In this document: one piece after another, positions 56,930 through 64,000 of the stretch
Layout: every line of letters begins with the position of its first letter
Numbering within the stretch: position 1 is the stretch's first letter
NCBI RefSeq assembly: GCF_002085925.2
Contig: NZ_CP053562.1
Span: 1,902,001-1,966,000, forward strand
DNA: 64,000 bases
Direction: 5' to 3'
Origin: Thioclava electrotropha
Lineage (GTDB): Bacteria > Pseudomonadota > Alphaproteobacteria > Rhodobacterales > Rhodobacteraceae
The notes under the pieces: generated by a model
Told to the model about the DNA's origin: nothing
The model's input: the letters and a program-made list of their open reading frames with translations, nothing else
Database searches by the model: none
Translations under genes and position numbers: made by a program

Positions 56930-56988
56930 TGCCATTTTGCGCGCAGCGCCGTAGGTTTGGGCCGATGTGACCATTCAGGAGCCCCAAG

Positions 56989-57828
56989 ATGATTCCGCGC
57001 ACCCTTGCCGCTGCCTTTCTAGAGACCGACGAAGCCCGCTGGCTCGCCCCGATGGCGGCCGCGCTGTGTCGCCGCTTCGAGGCGCATCTGATCGGATCGC
57101 ATGGCGTCGAGCCGCTGCCGCTGTTGGGCGGCGATCTTGCGAGCGATCCGATCGTCTATCCCGAATTCGTCGACTGGCAACGCAAGGAGGCGGCTGAGAT
57201 CCGCGAGACGTTTGAACATGCGCTCAAGGCCGAAGATGTGCAGGGCGAATTTCGGACCCCCAGTGGTGTGCGTGACGCGCTGATCGATTTTCTCGTCGAT
57301 AGCTGCCGCGCCGCCGACCTCGTCATCTCTGCCCGGGTGCCGGCCCATTCCGGGCGCGCGGGCGATCTGCGTATGCAAGAGCAACTGATCCGCCAGGCCG
57401 GGCGTCCGGTCCTGGTGGTGAGCGAGGCTGCGCAACTCGATAGGCCCGCGCAGCATATCCTCGTCGGGGTTTCGTGCAGCCGCGAGGCGATGCGGGCGGT
57501 GCATGACATGCTCTATCTTGCGGCGCACGGTGCGCGGATCGATCTGCTTTCCGTGTCGCCGTCGGAAGGCGAGCGGGAGGCCGTGGACGATCTGCGCGAC
57601 GACCTCGCGGCGGCGCTGGACCGGCGCGGCTTCGACGTGACGCTTCTGGACCGGATGAAGACGACCTCGGAAGCGGGCGATGCGTTGCTCCACACCGCGC
57701 GCGAACGCGGGGCCGAGATGATCGCCGTCGGCGCTTACGGCCATTCGCGGCTCTATGACTTCGTGATCGGCGCGGTGACCACGCGCCTGTTGGAAAAATC
57801 CCACCTGCCGGTGCTGTTCTCAAAATAG
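56989..57828 (+). CDS. Universal stress protein (two UspA domains)
   Basis: The 279-aa protein has two Usp folds; the second is clear (HILVGVSCSREAMRAVHDML, then AEMIAVGAYGHSRLYDFVIG with LLEKSHLPVLF), matching the ATP-binding G-2x-G-9x-G-S/T pattern only partly. These proteins rise under stress and starvation. It is 8 bp before the host-attachment-like gene, so they form an operon. Confidence 0.92.
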   Translation: MIPRTLAAAFLETDEARWLAPMAAALCRRFEAHLIGSHGVEPLPLLGGDLASDPIVYPEFVDWQRKEAAEIRETFEHALKAEDVQGEFRTPSGVRDALIDFLVDSCRAADLVISARVPAHSGRAGDLRMQEQLIRQAGRPVLVVSEAAQLDRPAQHILVGVSCSREAMRAVHDMLYLAAHGARIDLLSVSPSEGEREAVDDLRDDLAAALDRRGFDVTLLDRMKTTSEAGDALLHTARERGAEMIAVGAYGHSRLYDFVIGAVTTRLLEKSHLPVLFSK

Positions 57829-57836
57829 GTGAGCCG

Positions 57837-58271
57837 ATGCGACAGCCGAAGAAAACCGAATGGATCGTGGTGATGAACGCCGCCAGCGCGCATGTGCTGG
57901 CCGATGCCGAGGGAAGCAAGGCGGTCTTCGAGCTGGAAGCGCCGCATGAGAGCCCGCGAGATAAGGCGGGTCGCAGCTTCTCGAGCGGGTCGCCCGGGCG
58001 GCGGGCCACGATGGCGCCGCATGGCGATCCGGACCACGCGCCGGAGATCGCTTTCGCGCATCAGCTGTGTGATCGTCTCGAAGAGAGCCTCGGGCGAGAG
58101 CAATTCGACACGCTCGTCCTCGTCGCGCCGCCGCGGATGCTGGGCGCAATGCGCGACGCCATGTCCGCGGCTCTGGCGGCGCGGGTGAGCCGGGAGATCC
58201 ACTCCAACCTCGCGAGCCTCTCGCCGCGCCATTTCCGTGAGAAGCTGCAAGAGGCGCTGAAGGTGACCTGA
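57837..58271 (+). CDS. Host attachment protein family (baeRF-like)
   Basis: The 144-aa protein (TEWIVVMNAASAHVLADAEG, EIAFAHQLCDRLEESLGREQ, TLVLVAPPRMLGAMRD) matches the family named after Agrobacterium attachment proteins, which resembles archaeal/eukaryotic release-factor-like domains. The role is unclear; members often sit in stress clusters. Confidence 0.9.
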   Translation: MRQPKKTEWIVVMNAASAHVLADAEGSKAVFELEAPHESPRDKAGRSFSSGSPGRRATMAPHGDPDHAPEIAFAHQLCDRLEESLGREQFDTLVLVAPPRMLGAMRDAMSAALAARVSREIHSNLASLSPRHFREKLQEALKVT

Positions 58272-58292
58272 GCCGCGCCTTTGCATTTTGCA

Positions 58293-58306
58293 GTGACGGC
58301 GATCAA
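58293..58306 (+). promoter_or_regulatory. FNR/FixK-like box before the small membrane protein
   Basis: GTGAC-GGCG-ATCAA has one base different from a half-consensus TTGAC and the same ATCAATGC end as the other two boxes. It lies 74 bp before the start at 58380. Confidence 0.4.
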
Positions 58307-58379
58307 TGCGCGACGCCTTGCGGCTTTGCATCCTGCCTACCTGTCGCACGGTTCAAAACCGGATCAGAGGAGAAACGCC

Positions 58380-58745
58380 ATGGCCAAGACATCCAGCGAC
58401 GCTGCACACGAACGCGCCGATATCGAGGACCACGAACGCCATGCGGTCGAGGCGATCCGCGCCGATCTCGAAGAGCTGCGCGATGATGTAGGCGAATTGG
58501 CGCAGGCGCTTCGCCGCCATGGTCGGCTGCGGGCCAGCGATCTTGGCGCGGAGGCGACGCGGCGGGGCCACGATCTCGTAGAGGATACCCGCGACGCGGT
58601 GCTCGAAATGCGCCACTCGCTGGCAGAGGCGCAGCATGACTTGCGTCGAAGCGTTCGCAGCCATCCCGTGCCGTGGGCCGGGGTGCTTCTTGGTATGGTC
58701 GGAACCGGCCTGCTGGTCGCGCTGCTGATGGAGCGTCGCAATTGA
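58380..58745 (+). CDS. DUF883-like membrane-anchored protein
   Basis: The 121-aa protein has a long amphipathic, charged helix (ADLEELRDDVGELAQALRRH) and a C-terminal membrane helix (HPVPWAGVLLGMVGTGLLVA). This matches the ElaB/YqjD/DUF883 type, some of which bind ribosomes at the inner membrane. GAGGAGA precedes the ATG. Confidence 0.75.
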   Translation: MAKTSSDAAHERADIEDHERHAVEAIRADLEELRDDVGELAQALRRHGRLRASDLGAEATRRGHDLVEDTRDAVLEMRHSLAEAQHDLRRSVRSHPVPWAGVLLGMVGTGLLVALLMERRN

Positions 58746-59489
58746 GAGGAACTGGCATGTGTGTGGGGGCAGGCCGCGCGGGCGGTAGGGGTCGATAAAG
58801 AGACACCGCTCGCAGTGTCTGTCAGGGGGGAGTGGCGCGCGTTTCCGTATCGGGAGCGCGCGCTGCGCATTTCGGGGGCGCGTCGCCGCGTGGTCCGTGT
58901 CGGTCTTCCCCAATTCCCTCCGGCCCGAGTCGCGCGGCTCTCTACTCAAGCACGGCCGCCACCAAGCGATATCGCAAATCAGGCCCGAGATATTCCCGAT
59001 TTCCAGAGGCGCCTCGATCGACGCGGTGCGGTTTTCCGGCCGGGTCTTGTCGCGCGTCAATGCGCCGGGACGCGCTGTGGGTTTCGCCACCGGGCAACCC
59101 TCCGAATGGCGGCCTGCGTCTCACGCAGAGGGCCTTCCGTCATTGCGCGGGCGCAAGCGAGACCGCCATCGCCCGCACCCCATCCGCTGCAACGCTCCGC
59201 ACGCCCGCGTCACGCGATGACCCGTTCGGGGCACCTGCGCGGCCATATGCGCGCAGTGGCCAAGGATATCGCGTCTGGCGGACCACTTGCGCCGGTGGGT
59301 GAACTATCGCGGGCGGTCCGCGGTCGGGCGGTGCCGAAGGGGCAGCGTTCAGGCCGAAGCGCATGGCGATCGGGGCGTCTTCGATGATGTTTGCGTCCCC
59401 GATCCCGGCGCAGCTCCGGCGTAGCGTGGAGGAACGATCGGGACGCGGATCCGGATCGATCAACATTCTTTAGTCTGGAGACCATCACC
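58746..59489. other. 744-bp region before the curli-like genes, no gene seen
   Basis: Several overlapping open frames exist on both strands, but all are Arg/Pro/Ser-rich with no family resemblance. The region probably contains the regulatory DNA for the curli-like operon. The end, around GGATCCGGATCGATCAA (59447-59463), is the only short repeat noticed. Confidence 0.5.
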
Positions 59490-59846
59490 ATGAAACATCT
59501 GCTTCTCGCCACCGCTGTCGTTCTCTCCGGCGCCGGGGCCGCCCTCGCAGGCGGTAACGTGTCGCTCACCGACCAGATGGGCTGGTTCAATGGGTCGAGC
59601 ACGACGCAGCTTGGCATGAACAACTCGGCCATCACCGTGCAGCGCGACTACGGCAACACCAGCACCACGGTGCAACGTGGGATCGCCAACTTCTCGGGCA
59701 CCGGTCAGACCGGCGCGTTCAACAACTCGATCACCGATCAGTTGGGCCTCGGGAACTACTCGTCCACCATTCAGGGCAATGTCGGCAACTCGTCGGCCAC
59801 GGTCCAGACCGGTGTCGGCAACGTGTCGAGCACCGTTCAGAACTGA
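59490..59846 (+). CDS. Curlin-repeat protein (CsgA-like amyloid subunit)
   Basis: The 118-aa secreted protein starts with a signal peptide (MKHLLLATAVVLSGAGAALA) and then contains about five imperfect curlin repeats of the form S/T-x-x-x-Q-x-G-x-x-N (e.g. TTQLGMNNSAITVQRDYGNT, TTVQRGIANFSGTGQTGAFN, STIQGNVGNSSATVQTG). Such repeats form the beta-helical core of extracellular amyloid fibres used in biofilms. The preceding sequence lacks a strong Shine-Dalgarno (TCTGGAGA). It is the first gene of the curli-like set. Confidence 0.85.
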   Translation: MKHLLLATAVVLSGAGAALAGGNVSLTDQMGWFNGSSTTQLGMNNSAITVQRDYGNTSTTVQRGIANFSGTGQTGAFNNSITDQLGLGNYSSTIQGNVGNSSATVQTGVGNVSSTVQN

Positions 59847-59855
59847 CGTCCCATG

Positions 59856-59889
59856 GTTGATCGGGCGGGCTGCGATCCGCCCGATCAAC
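59856..59889 (+). terminator. Strong intercistronic hairpin between the curlin genes
   Basis: A perfect 13-bp stem GTTGATCGGGCGG / CCGCCCGATCAAC with an 8-base loop lies right after the first curlin stop. There is no T run, so it may be a partial terminator or an mRNA-stabilising structure that lets the first subunit be made in excess. Confidence 0.6.
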
Positions 59890-59939
59890 GTCTTGAAGGC
59901 GGCTGCTGTGCCGTCGCGACAGCAACAAGGAGAAAGGTT

Positions 59940-60353
59940 ATGAGTTTCGCAACACAGATGAGAGCCCCCACGGCGCCCCCCGCGATACTCGCGACCGGGC
60001 TTTTGGCCGCTCTGGGATTGGGCGTTTTCGCGAAGGAAGCTGCGGCGCAGAGCCGGCCTTTCTATGATCCGAGTAGCGCCCCCATCGCATCCATCACCCC
60101 GCAGCCATCACGCGGCAATGTGGCCGTCACGCAGCAGCAGGGCAGCTATAATGACGCCTCAACCACGCAGAGCGGCCACAACAATGTCGCGGGCACCGTC
60201 CAATCGGGCTCTGGTTTCGGCAGCTCGATCTCTCAGCTCGGCAACTACCAGACGGAGACCCATTTCCAGGGTGAGACGCGTCTGGGCGTGACCCGCAGCG
60301 GGAGCGGCGTTGGCGGAAACGGCTCGATCGGCATTCAGTTCGAGCTGAAATGA
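59940..60353 (+). CDS. Second curlin-repeat-like exported protein
   Basis: The 137-aa protein has a signal peptide (ILATGLLAALGLGVFAKEAA ending AAAQ), a short spacer and repeats (VAVTQQQGSYNDASTTQSGH, NNVAGTVQSGSGFGSSISQL, GNYQTET). It may be a minor or nucleating subunit (CsgB-like role, inferred). AAGGAGAAAGG precedes the start. Confidence 0.75.
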   Translation: MSFATQMRAPTAPPAILATGLLAALGLGVFAKEAAAQSRPFYDPSSAPIASITPQPSRGNVAVTQQQGSYNDASTTQSGHNNVAGTVQSGSGFGSSISQLGNYQTETHFQGETRLGVTRSGSGVGGNGSIGIQFELK

Positions 60354-60426
60354 AACCGATAGCCGTCCGTTTAGCCCCGCCCGTCGCAACGCGTGCGGGG
60401 CAGGGGGACGAGAAAGGAGGCACACC

Positions 60427-60828
60427 ATGCCTCGGAACCTGCAAATGCTCGACTACCTGCGTCGCGGAGGGCTGCTTGTCCTCATCGGAGGGATGCCATT
60501 CGGAATGGCGCTCGCGATGAGCGCGCAAAGCTCACAAGGCGCAGCCCCTCTCAGCTGCGAGATCGCAGAGCGCCCCGCAGCTCCGCATCTCGAGCTGACC
60601 GCGCGGGTGCAATCGGCGCGCGCAATGCGCGGGCGCTACTCCTTCACCGTGATCTCGAGCGGTGCGGGCGGCACCTCCAGCACCACGCAGGGCGGCGCTT
60701 TCGCCACCCGCGCGGACGAGGCGCAGACGCTGTCCAAGGTCTATGTCTCCGCCGGTCCACATGCCGTCGTCTCGGCGCGACTGGACGTCGAAGGCGAGGG
60801 TGGCGTGACCTGCAGTGCAAAAAAGTGA
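60427..60828 (+). CDS. CsgH-like curli chaperone
   Basis: The 133-aa exported protein (signal LLVLIGGMPFGMALAMSAQS; core LSCEIAERPAAPHLELTARV, GRYSFTVISSGAGGTSSTTQ, C-terminal VEGEGGVTCSAKK with two Cys) matches CsgH, the alphaproteobacterial counterpart of CsgC, which stops premature amyloid formation in the periplasm. AGAAAGGAGG is upstream. Confidence 0.8.
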   Translation: MPRNLQMLDYLRRGGLLVLIGGMPFGMALAMSAQSSQGAAPLSCEIAERPAAPHLELTARVQSARAMRGRYSFTVISSGAGGTSSTTQGGAFATRADEAQTLSKVYVSAGPHAVVSARLDVEGEGGVTCSAKK

Positions 60829-60964
60829 TCGTCGGGACCCGCTGATTCCGCCTCTGTCCGCGCCGCACATTGTCGGCGCGCATAGGCAGGCTTGATGACT
60901 GTCATTGTCGAAATTTCTCCGTGGCGGAGGATTTCCTTAATCAAAGGGTTAAGGGGATTTCGCC

Positions 60965-62104
60965 ATGTCTTTGAGCATGCACGCTGAGAACGGCGCAGCG
61001 GTCGATCAAATTTTCACATCTGCCATCGAAGGGGATCTATTTCGGTCCGTGCTCGCGGTCGTCGCGATGAATTTTCCCGAAGCGACGCCGATGATTGTCG
61101 GGCTGGAACGGATGCAGGGCGCAGGGAACTTCCTGCTTCTCGATACGCCGAACCCGGAATTGCGCCGGGCCTTTGCCGAGGAGATGCGCGCCCCCGATGG
61201 CTGGGCGCACAGTCTGCACGGGCAGGAGATCGGCCGGGTCTATGACGACGGCGATCTCGGTGCGGAGACGGTAAATGGCGGGCCGATGGGGCAGGTGCTG
61301 CGCCGGACGAGCCCGCCCAAAACCTGTCTCGCCGGTGTCCTGTTCGATCGTGGTGAGCGTCATCTTCTGGGGATCGAACTGCGCTATCCGCGCCATCTGG
61401 AGGCGGAGCTGCGGCGGCCTTTGAAGGACTTCCTGACCCGGCTCGCCCGGCAGCTCGATGTGGCGACGCGGATCATGGAGGTGCGCCAGCGGCTCGACGC
61501 GGCCGAGCGTCTGAGCGGTAATCTTCTGGAAATCCTGCCCTTCTCGGTGGTGCTGTGCAACGAGCGGCGCAGCGTTTCGCGGATGAACGGGCGGGCGCGG
61601 GCAATCCTGCGCAATGGCCGCGCGCTGCAGGTCTCGCCCGACGGGACGTTGCGGCTGTCCGATCCCATCGTGGATGACGAATTCGCGACGCAGATCCAAT
61701 CGCTGCAAGGCAGCCTGCGCCAGCGCGTCGCGGTCATGTCCGTGCCGCGAAATCGCGGTGAGCCGCGTGAGATCCTGACAATCATCCGGCTGGCCGCGGG
61801 CGAGGCGGTTGGCCTGCCGGGCGCCGGGCCGAATTTTGCGGTGATCTACGAAGACCTCGATATGCCGCTCGAACTGGATCAGGATTTTCTCTGGCGGCTC
61901 TTCGGCATGAACGCGAAGGAGGCCGATCTCGCTTTGGCGCTGCTGGCGGGGGAGTCGATCGGCGAGCTGGCTTTGCGCAGGCGGATGTCGAAGGAAACCT
62001 TGCGCAATCAGCTCGCGGCGGTGATGCGCAAGACCGAAACGTCGCGCCAACAGGAGCTGGTGGCCCTTCTGAGCCGCCTTGCTACGATCAATGCGACGGC
62101 GTGA
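60965..62104 (+). CDS. LuxR-type regulator (CsgD-like role possible)
   Basis: The 379-aa protein ends with a LuxR/FixJ-type helix-turn-helix (FGMNAKEADLALALLAGESI, GELALRRRMSKETLRNQLAA). The first 300 residues form a long sensory region with an apparent PAS-like middle (LLEILPFSVVLCNERRSVSR). It probably controls the neighbouring curli-like genes, although the ligand is unknown. Its last 14 bases overlap the outer-membrane gene. Confidence 0.85.
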   Translation: MSLSMHAENGAAVDQIFTSAIEGDLFRSVLAVVAMNFPEATPMIVGLERMQGAGNFLLLDTPNPELRRAFAEEMRAPDGWAHSLHGQEIGRVYDDGDLGAETVNGGPMGQVLRRTSPPKTCLAGVLFDRGERHLLGIELRYPRHLEAELRRPLKDFLTRLARQLDVATRIMEVRQRLDAAERLSGNLLEILPFSVVLCNERRSVSRMNGRARAILRNGRALQVSPDGTLRLSDPIVDDEFATQIQSLQGSLRQRVAVMSVPRNRGEPREILTIIRLAAGEAVGLPGAGPNFAVIYEDLDMPLELDQDFLWRLFGMNAKEADLALALLAGESIGELALRRRMSKETLRNQLAAVMRKTETSRQQELVALLSRLATINATA

Positions 62105-63437
62105 GCGCATATTTCACCCCCTCGGCTGCGCCCTTGGCGGGCTGGTCGCGCTGGCCGCTCTGACGCCTCCGGTTCAGGCGCAGCCGCCCTCGATGTGGCA
62201 GGGCTGGTCGCTCGCGCCGCCCCAACGCGGACCGTTCGTGCCGGGGCTGGGCTCTCAGATCACCGGAGAGGAGGGGCGCGGCGTGGAGTTCGGGCTGCAA
62301 GGCCCCGTGCGCCCTCTGCAAATCCTTCCGCAGGCGGGCTGGACCCCGGATTTCTCGACCCGGCCTCAACTCGGTCTGAGCTTCGGGCGCGGCTCCGGTT
62401 TCGCGCAGGCGCAAGCTGTGTCGGGTCTGCCGAGTTCCGGTACGCTCCTTCTGACGGGGCCGCGCACGGGACAGGGCAATATCGCGATCGATCTGAACCC
62501 GATGCTTGGCGCGGGGGGCACGCTGTCGGGGGCGAATGCGACAGCCTCGCTGTCCCTTCCCGACGGGCATGGCGGCACCGTTCATATCGAGCAACAGTCC
62601 TTCTCGCCCGCAGTCACTGGCAATCGCATCGAGACCTACGCGTTTTCGCCCGGCGCAGGCGGAGGAGGCTTCGCGGCGCTCAGTCTCGATGGCGCTTCCG
62701 GAGAGGCCACAGCTCTGGCGGCGGTGTTCGATCCGGGCGGGTTCTCCGTCATCGGGCTTGGAGAACCGGACAGCGTGAAGGTCGCGCAACGGGTCAGCGC
62801 GCATAGCCGGGTGCGCGAGCTGGGCGGCGTGATCGCGAGCCCGCTGGGTCACAGCCGCGACTGGAGCTGGGGCCCGCGTCTCGGCTTCGGGGATCTGTCG
62901 CGCCACACGGGCGAGACCTACACGACGACGGCTTCCCTCACGGCGAGCCGGGCCATCCCGGCCATCGAGAGCGCCCGTCGCACGCGCCTGCACGAGCGCA
63001 GCCAGAGCCTCACCTTGGGGCTGGGCGGGCGGCGTCTGGTGACCAGCGACCTGTCCTTCGGCCTCTATCTCGACCTCGGCGCGAAGGCGGTGTCGGCAAG
63101 CGGGCGCAGTGAGGAAACCCTCTCGATCCCGGGGCTCGCCTCGGCCAGCAACGCGCCCGAGCGGTCCCGATATTCCCGTGTGGAACCGGTCCTGCGGGCG
63201 GGCATGGTGTTCGAACAGCAAATCGGCCGGAACAGCGCCTTCGCCGTCTCTCTGGGGGTGCAGGAGACGGGGCAGGCGTCGCTCATTTCGCGCTCTTCGG
63301 GGACGACGACGGTGGGCTCCGGTTCGGTCTCGGCGGCGGCGCTCTCGACCGCGGGCGAGACCATCCGGCATGACGAAATCCGGTGGCGGCACGGGTTTGA
63401 GGGAACGATCACGTTTAATTTCGTGTACCGTTTCTGA
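62091..63437 (+). CDS. Outer-membrane beta-barrel-like protein
   Basis: The 448-aa protein has a signal peptide (PLGCALGGLVALAALTPPVQAQ), alternating hydrophobic and polar strands through its length, and ends FNFVYRF; a terminal aromatic residue is the usual barrel-insertion signal. No family is recognised. The ATG at 62091 overlaps the regulator by 14 bp; a TTG 12 bases earlier is an alternative. It may export or anchor the amyloid subunits, but that is inferred from position only. Confidence 0.7.
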   Translation: MRRRERIFHPLGCALGGLVALAALTPPVQAQPPSMWQGWSLAPPQRGPFVPGLGSQITGEEGRGVEFGLQGPVRPLQILPQAGWTPDFSTRPQLGLSFGRGSGFAQAQAVSGLPSSGTLLLTGPRTGQGNIAIDLNPMLGAGGTLSGANATASLSLPDGHGGTVHIEQQSFSPAVTGNRIETYAFSPGAGGGGFAALSLDGASGEATALAAVFDPGGFSVIGLGEPDSVKVAQRVSAHSRVRELGGVIASPLGHSRDWSWGPRLGFGDLSRHTGETYTTTASLTASRAIPAIESARRTRLHERSQSLTLGLGGRRLVTSDLSFGLYLDLGAKAVSASGRSEETLSIPGLASASNAPERSRYSRVEPVLRAGMVFEQQIGRNSAFAVSLGVQETGQASLISRSSGTTTVGSGSVSAAALSTAGETIRHDEIRWRHGFEGTITFNFVYRF

Positions 63438-63569
63438 AGCTTGATCACCATCAAAGACAGGGCGGACAGGGGGCGCCGATCATGACATAATTCGGGACAG
63501 GGGTTTGCGGTGCCATGGAAAGCGCCGGGACGCTCCCGATAGGTGCGGAGGGGATAGGAGGTCGCGCCT

Positions 63570-64000
63570 GTGGAACAGCAGACAATTCTCGTCGTCGAAG
63601 ATGATCCTTGCGTACGCGGAGCGCTGCGGGACTGCCTTGAGGCGGAAGGCTGGGCGGTACGCGAGGCATCGGACGCCACTGGCATGATGCAAGAGATCGA
63701 AGCGGGCGACGTCGATCTCGTGACACTCGATCTGGGGCTGGGCGCGGATGACGGGCTCGCACTCGCCCGTGTCCTGCGCGGGCGCAGCAATATTCCCGTC
63801 ATCTTCATCACGGGGCAAGGGCAACCGCTCGACCGGGTGCGCGGTCTGGAGGCGGGGGCGGATGACTACATCGTCAAACCCTTCGCCGCGCGCGAGGTCG
63901 CGATCCGCATCCGTCGGGTGCTCGATGGCTATCGGACCCGCAACCTGCCGCGCGAGCGGCTGCGCATCGATCACAGCAGTATCGACCTGCGTCACGGCGT
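63570..64000 (+). CDS. Response regulator, N-terminal part (cut by window end)
   Basis: The open frame starts GTG (EQQTILVVEDDPCVRGALRD) with AGGAGG 8 bases upstream. The receiver domain has acidic Asp pair EDD, phospho-acceptor Asp in DLVTLDLGLG and Lys in DDYIVKPFAAREV. A linker (GYRTRNLPRERLRIDHSSID) leads to what is probably an OmpR/PhoB winged helix beyond the window. No kinase is adjacent in view. Confidence 0.92.
   Translation, partial: MEQQTILVVEDDPCVRGALRDCLEAEGWAVREASDATGMMQEIEAGDVDLVTLDLGLGADDGLALARVLRGRSNIPVIFITGQGQPLDRVRGLEAGADDYIVKPFAAREVAIRIRRVLDGYRTRNLPRERLRIDHSSIDLRHG

Noticed and set aside
58761..59387. Several overlapping frames before the curli-like genes
   Set aside because: All are Arg/Pro/Ser-rich with no family resemblance or good start; likely chance frames in GC-rich DNA.

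Overview
The window is about 64 kb of a high-GC alphaproteobacterial chromosome, almost certainly Rhodobacteraceae (order Rhodobacterales). The evidence is the chpT / DUF3553 / olsBA / DUF4169 / tyrS neighbourhood, a DddL-type DMSP lyase, a lon-HU pair and the general codon style. A Thioclava- or Paracoccus-like genus is a guess from memory, not something the sequence proves.

Region 1 (1-2517) holds the 3' end of a ThuA-family gene followed by decayed DNA: a frameshifted IS5-family transposase and an integrase relic that has lost its middle.

Region 2 (2518-23357) is a mobilizable genomic island in the 3' end of a tRNA-Asn gene. A 21-bp copy of the tRNA 3' end lies at 2518-2538 and the real tRNA ends at 23337-23357. 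Copies of a 9-bp motif, GGTGTGACA, sit just inside both ends and may be integrase or excisionase arm sites. From left to right the island carries: a membrane-anchor-free FtsH-like AAA+/M41 protease with a GIY-YIG protein, a hypothetical gene and a ribbon-helix-helix regulator; a TIR/deoxyribosyltransferase-like sensor or effector; a two-gene unit of an unknown protein and an ORC/Cdc6-like ATPase with a helix-hairpin-helix tail; a tiny acidic gene facing an unknown 354-aa gene; a type I restriction-modification operon (hsdM-hsdS-X-hsdR) in which X is a papain-like cysteine peptidase gene overlapping both neighbours; a ColE1-like mobilization module (MobC, HEN-type relaxase, and a coiled-coil gene nested in the relaxase gene in another frame); and a 628-aa tyrosine integrase with Lys in place of the second catalytic Arg. 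The relic integrase lies the same distance from its att copy as the intact one from the tRNA, which suggests successive tandem insertions at one tRNA.

Region 3 (23.4-54.4 kb) is ordinary chromosome: an MBL hydrolase divergent from a histidine kinase, lon, an HU-like protein, five tRNAs (Val-CAC, Val-UAC, two Asp, Ser), dddL between the two Val tRNAs, pirin, proA, chpT, ornithine-lipid genes olsBA, tyrS, anmK, enolase, SelO, transporters, a creatinase divergent from a BCCT carrier, aroQ and several oxidoreductases.

Region 4 (54.5-58.8 kb) is a stress cluster (phosphoribosyltransferase, Hsp20 with a one-base frameshift, cytochrome c, DUF2267, universal stress protein, host-attachment-like protein, small membrane protein). 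Three of its promoters carry FNR/FixK-like 14-mers 60-75 bp before the start codon, suggesting control by low oxygen.

Region 5 (59.5-64 kb) is a curli-like cluster: two curlin-repeat proteins separated by a strong hairpin, a CsgH-like chaperone, a LuxR-type regulator overlapping an outer-membrane barrel-like protein, and a response regulator cut by the window edge.

The best candidates for undescribed biology are the peptidase gene inside the hsd operon, the two-gene ATPase unit and the soluble FtsH-like/GIY-YIG module, all on the island.
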